DNA from: Thiotrichales bacterium
Lineage (GTDB): Bacteria > Pseudomonadota > Gammaproteobacteria > UWMA-0217
Direction of reading: 5' to 3'
Length of the DNA: 7,041 nt
Assembly: GCA_024763135.1 (NCBI GenBank)
Contig: JANTGD010000186.1
Span: 1 to 7,041 of the forward strand
Under the pieces are notes generated by a model, which worked only from the letters and a program-made list of their open reading frames with translations, made no database searches and was not told where the DNA came from. This document shows positions 5,144-7,041 of this stretch, piece after piece. The position numbers and the translations under genes are program-made. Positions within the stretch are counted from its first letter, which is position 1. Every line of letters starts with the position of its first letter.

Positions 5144-6202
5144 TCAATTCTCCTTGACCAGGCGCTGTTTATCAACCAGCTCAGAGACCGCGCGGGCCAG
5201 GCCATCAGGTTGCAGCGCCACCAGAGACAAAGCCTCGCGCATCACCGCATGCCAATGTCGCTGGCTGCGAGTAACGGCTTGCTCTAATGACTGCAGGCCA
5301 CTCGGGGCGGCAACCCAGTCCTGATACGCGCCATACAATCCAGGATCCAGATCCCGACGCATCGAACTGTACGTGGCGAAATAGAAGTGCAGGGTTTGCG
5401 CCTGCTGCTTTTCAACCAAGTGCGGCAGGGTTTCCAAAGCATCAGCTAAATTGTCGCGTATCGCCCGCAATTGCAACTCGGCCCGAGTGCCGGAAACAGC
5501 CATTAACAAAGCCTGCCAATCCTGCTCAATCCCCTGACCCGCCGCCACTTCACCTACCTCGTGCAGCAACAGGGTTTCGATCTGATCGTCTACCAATTGA
5601 TCCAAAGCCCCTTCGAGATCTTCATCCAAAGGATAATGCGCCAGCGCTCTGCCCATGGCATTGTCGATACGATTCCAGCGCCATTCCTGCACGCGCTCCC
5701 AGATCATACGTCGCAAGGATTCTTTACGAACGAAAATCGTAGTACCGCGTGTCATTGCGGGGGGTGAAGTCAAATCCCTGGCGTATTCACGCCCAGAAAT
5801 CAAAACAGTATAGTCGTGATGCTGGTGGTGCTCGAGCAATTCGCCAAGAAAGAAGTGTGGCGCAGACTTTCGGCCCAATCCCCCACTGTAGATATACCCT
5901 TCGGGCAAAAGCGTTTGATTGACTGCCTCGTTGGCAAATGGATCCAGTAATCCCGACGCAAAAGGGAGTGCCTCAAAGTCGCTGTCTTCTAGCGTTTCCC
6001 ACACGGCTTCACGCGCTCGCACCCATTGACCCACCTCGTCATTGGTCAGCGGCGCATCGTATTCCAGGCCCTGTTCCCAGCGATAGAGCTCACGCATCTT
6101 CATGAGGTAGGTGCATAAGGTATAGTCCCCCGCATGCTGCGCGTCGGCAATATGACAATTGTGCTGAACCGTCGCTTTCAAGCGGTTAAAATCGAGTACC
6201 AT
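5144..6202 (-). CDS. Conserved hypothetical protein, 352 residues, Sfum_1244-like
   Basis: This is a large soluble protein of unknown function. Motifs, numbered from the preferred start: NCHIADAQHAGD (15-26), then CTYLMKMRELYRWE (30-43), a histidine cluster ELLEHHQHHDY (121-131), the segment ISGREYARDL (135-144), and LLLHEVGEVAAG (211-222). From memory these match the family called Sfum_1244; the name conveys no function. HEVGE resembles half of a zinc-protease HExxH site but ends in E, so protease activity is not supported. I prefer ATG at 6202 over GTG at 6232, because GGAGGG lies seven bases before 6202 and would fall inside the longer version. The frame stops 28 bases before the prolyl-4-hydroxylase-like gene, making a two-gene unit. 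Confidence 0.8.
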   Translation of the reverse strand: MVLDFNRLKATVQHNCHIADAQHAGDYTLCTYLMKMRELYRWEQGLEYDAPLTNDEVGQWVRAREAVWETLEDSDFEALPFASGLLDPFANEAVNQTLLPEGYIYSGGLGRKSAPHFFLGELLEHHQHHDYTVLISGREYARDLTSPPAMTRGTTIFVRKESLRRMIWERVQEWRWNRIDNAMGRALAHYPLDEDLEGALDQLVDDQIETLLLHEVGEVAAGQGIEQDWQALLMAVSGTRAELQLRAIRDNLADALETLPHLVEKQQAQTLHFYFATYSSMRRDLDPGLYGAYQDWVAAPSGLQSLEQAVTRSQRHWHAVMREALSLVALQPDGLARAVSELVDKQRLVKEN

Positions 6203-6209
6203 AGTCAAA

Positions 6210-6215
6210 CCCTCC
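6210..6215 (-). promoter_or_regulatory. Shine-Dalgarno site that fixes the start at 6202
   Basis: GGAGGG on the minus strand lies seven bases before ATG 6202. The alternative GTG at 6232 would place this site within codons and has no comparable ribosome site of its own. Confidence 0.75.
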
Positions 6216-6241
6216 GTCCAATACCTTACCACGGCGCTAAG

Positions 6242-6297
6242 TTTATGCCAGAAAACCTTTGAAATGCTAACTTACGCTGCGCGCAGCAGACAGCTGC
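6242..6297. promoter_or_regulatory. Divergent regulatory region with a 12-base palindrome
   Basis: GCTGCGCGCAGC (6276-6287) is a perfect palindrome. Its right half is reused in GCAGC-AGACA-GCTGC (6283-6297), and the cluster is flanked by direct repeats CTTACG (6271-6276 and 6297-6302). On the minus strand TTAGCA (6265-6270) and CATAAA (6242-6247) with a 17-base spacer make a weak promoter for the 352-residue gene. Together they suggest an operator between two divergent genes; no specific regulator can be named. Confidence 0.35.
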
Positions 6298-6338
6298 TTA
6301 CGTGGTGATTGACACCCTTAAAACTGCAAGGTAATCGC

Positions 6339-6905
6339 ATGGCAATCAGACTCAAAACAAAATGGCATGATAAAGAACGGGAACGCAGCGTCGAGGAAAT
6401 CGGTGGCGCCTTGGCATTCACCATCTGGCGGCTTGGTATGGAAGGAGTGTTACACCTGGAAAATGAGAACTTTCAAACCGATACGCAATCGCAGCGCATG
6501 GATATTGCCATGGAATTTGTGATTTTTCTGCTACACACCGTGGATCGCATGGCGCATGACCGCCTGACCGACGAGGAACGCGCCGGTTTGATTATTGCAA
6601 CTGCTAAAAAGCTCGCAACCTTTTTACAGGAAAATCGGGAAAGTATCGGCCAAATGGAAGATCACCGCCCTGCATTTATAGCCCTGATGAACCAACGCAT
6701 GGATGATTACGCAGCATGCAGTTACGCAGAACCAGAAGGTCCTGGCTTTTCCATGCGTCGCACCTTTGGCAATCATGTGACTGGCGTCATGGGCGAACGG
6801 GATCGAAAATGGGTGACAGACTATGTCATGGATATCGAAACCCCTGAAGCAATGAAAACCCTCAAGCGCGCAGTCCGCTCTCTGTTGGGTTGGGACCTGC
6901 CTTAG
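6339..6905 (+). CDS. Uncharacterised helical protein, 188 residues
   Basis: I do not recognise this gene. The product is soluble and mostly helical, with no signal peptide. Visible stretches are SVEEIGGALAFTIWRLGMEG (17-36), a hydrophobic helix DIAMEFVIFLLHTVDRMAHD (55-74), DEERAGLIIATAKKLATFLQ (78-97), and a more irregular C-terminal half with EPEGPGFSMRRTFG (131-144), ending in LLGWDLP. The ATG at 6339 is chosen because AAGG lies seven bases upstream. A TTG at 6309 is in frame but has no ribosome site. The gene is divergent from the 352-residue protein across a palindrome-bearing region, and is followed by what looks like an insertion-sequence end, so any downstream partner may have been lost or displaced. 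Confidence 0.78.
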   Translation: MAIRLKTKWHDKERERSVEEIGGALAFTIWRLGMEGVLHLENENFQTDTQSQRMDIAMEFVIFLLHTVDRMAHDRLTDEERAGLIIATAKKLATFLQENRESIGQMEDHRPAFIALMNQRMDDYAACSYAEPEGPGFSMRRTFGNHVTGVMGERDRKWVTDYVMDIETPEAMKTLKRAVRSLLGWDLP

Positions 6906-6948
6906 GATGCACCCGAGACGCCCACGTACCTGAGGGTAGACGCCTAAC

Positions 6949-7041
6949 AGGCTGTTGAAAAACTCTCAGCTGGCACGATCCAGCGTTAATTGTGGCTCAA
7001 AATGCTCATTGACTGCGTGTAAACTGCGCTTTTTCTCCAGA
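6949..7041. mobile_element. Probable terminus of an insertion sequence, cut by the right edge
   Basis: The sequence AGGCTGTTGAAAAACTC beginning at 6949 matches a terminal motif I associate with several insertion sequences; read the other way it gives TTTTTCAACAGCC. It directly follows the 188-residue gene after about 40 bases, and a reading frame ends just inside it on the minus strand. The family cannot be assigned from this fragment (IS1182- and IS5-type ends are possible). The other end and target duplication lie outside the window. Confidence 0.45.
6966..7041 (-). CDS. Partial C-terminal end of a possible transposase
   Basis: The minus frame entering from the right edge is open for 24 codons and ends at TGA 6966-6968, giving LEKKRSLHAVNEHFEPQLTL and then DRAS. 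The basic then acidic, helical character is protein-like. Its stop lies 17 bases inside the presumed insertion-sequence end, the usual place for a transposase gene to finish. The fragment is too short for a family call; identification as transposase rests on position alone. Confidence 0.35.
   Translation of the reverse strand, partial: LEKKRSLHAVNEHFEPQLTLDRAS

Noticed and set aside
5354..5368. HEVGE motif (residues 214-218) in the 352-residue protein as a zinc-protease site
   Set aside because: The second histidine of HExxH is a glutamate, so a zincin active site is not present.
5287..5742. 151-codon plus-strand frame opposite the 352-residue gene
   Set aside because: Proline- and serine-rich shadow translation with no motif; the minus-strand protein has conserved-looking motifs and a strong ribosome site.
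6309..6314. TTGACA read as a -35 box, or TTG as a start codon, for the 188-residue gene
   Set aside because: No good -10 follows at 16-18 bases and transcription would begin after the ATG; as a start codon it has no ribosome site, unlike 6339.
1..7041. CRISPR array, tRNA or rRNA
   Set aside because: No regularly spaced direct repeats, cloverleaf or ribosomal RNA sequence seen on reading through both strands.

Overview
The window reads as a stretch of a gammaproteobacterial chromosome (inference). The grounds are moderate G+C, Shine-Dalgarno-led genes packed with ATGA overlaps, a PiuC/YbiX-type hydroxylase, and several conserved hypothetical proteins of a type I associate with sulfur- or methane-oxidising and related Gammaproteobacteria and Betaproteobacteria. 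No single gene fixes the genus. There are no tRNA or rRNA genes, no CRISPR array and no complete mobile element, but an insertion-sequence end enters at the right edge.

Layout from left to right. At 1-312 (minus) is the start of a gene for a protein with a signal-peptide-like N-terminus; it runs off the left edge, and its distal part lies in a GC-rich, hairpin-rich stretch that looks like a dispersed repeat. At 522-1193 (minus) is a complete Fe(II)/2-oxoglutarate PKHD-type hydroxylase (piuC/ybiX family), with a possible promoter and two small palindromes upstream. The stretch 1194-1783 has no confident gene. It holds that promoter, two crossed inverted repeats near 1302-1386, a likely minus-strand terminator at 1504-1525, and a protein-like 50-codon frame ending just before that terminator. 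At 1784-3893 (minus) are three cistrons, each overlapping the next by ATGA: a lipoamide-dehydrogenase-like flavoprotein, a 98-residue unknown, and a protein resembling MbcA/ParS/Xre-type antitoxins. No RES-type toxin is visible.

Divergent from that operon is a small conserved unknown (3964-4302, plus), followed by a gap holding terminator-like hairpins for both strands. At 4507-6202 (minus) is a two-gene unit: a 352-residue conserved unknown (I believe the family databases call Sfum_1244) and, 28 bases downstream, a second Fe(II)/2-oxoglutarate dioxygenase of the prolyl-4-hydroxylase-like class. A 136-base divergent region with a 12-base perfect palindrome separates it from an uncharacterised 188-residue helical protein (6339-6905, plus). 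From about 6949 the sequence looks like the terminus of an insertion sequence, with the last 24 codons of a reading frame on the minus strand.

Functionally the window is oxidative and redox in flavour: two non-haem iron hydroxylases of different subfamilies and one flavin disulfide oxidoreductase, each beside genes of unknown function. The points most worth pursuing are the redox enzyme coupled to an antitoxin-like protein that lacks a toxin, and the hydroxylase paired with the large unknown protein.
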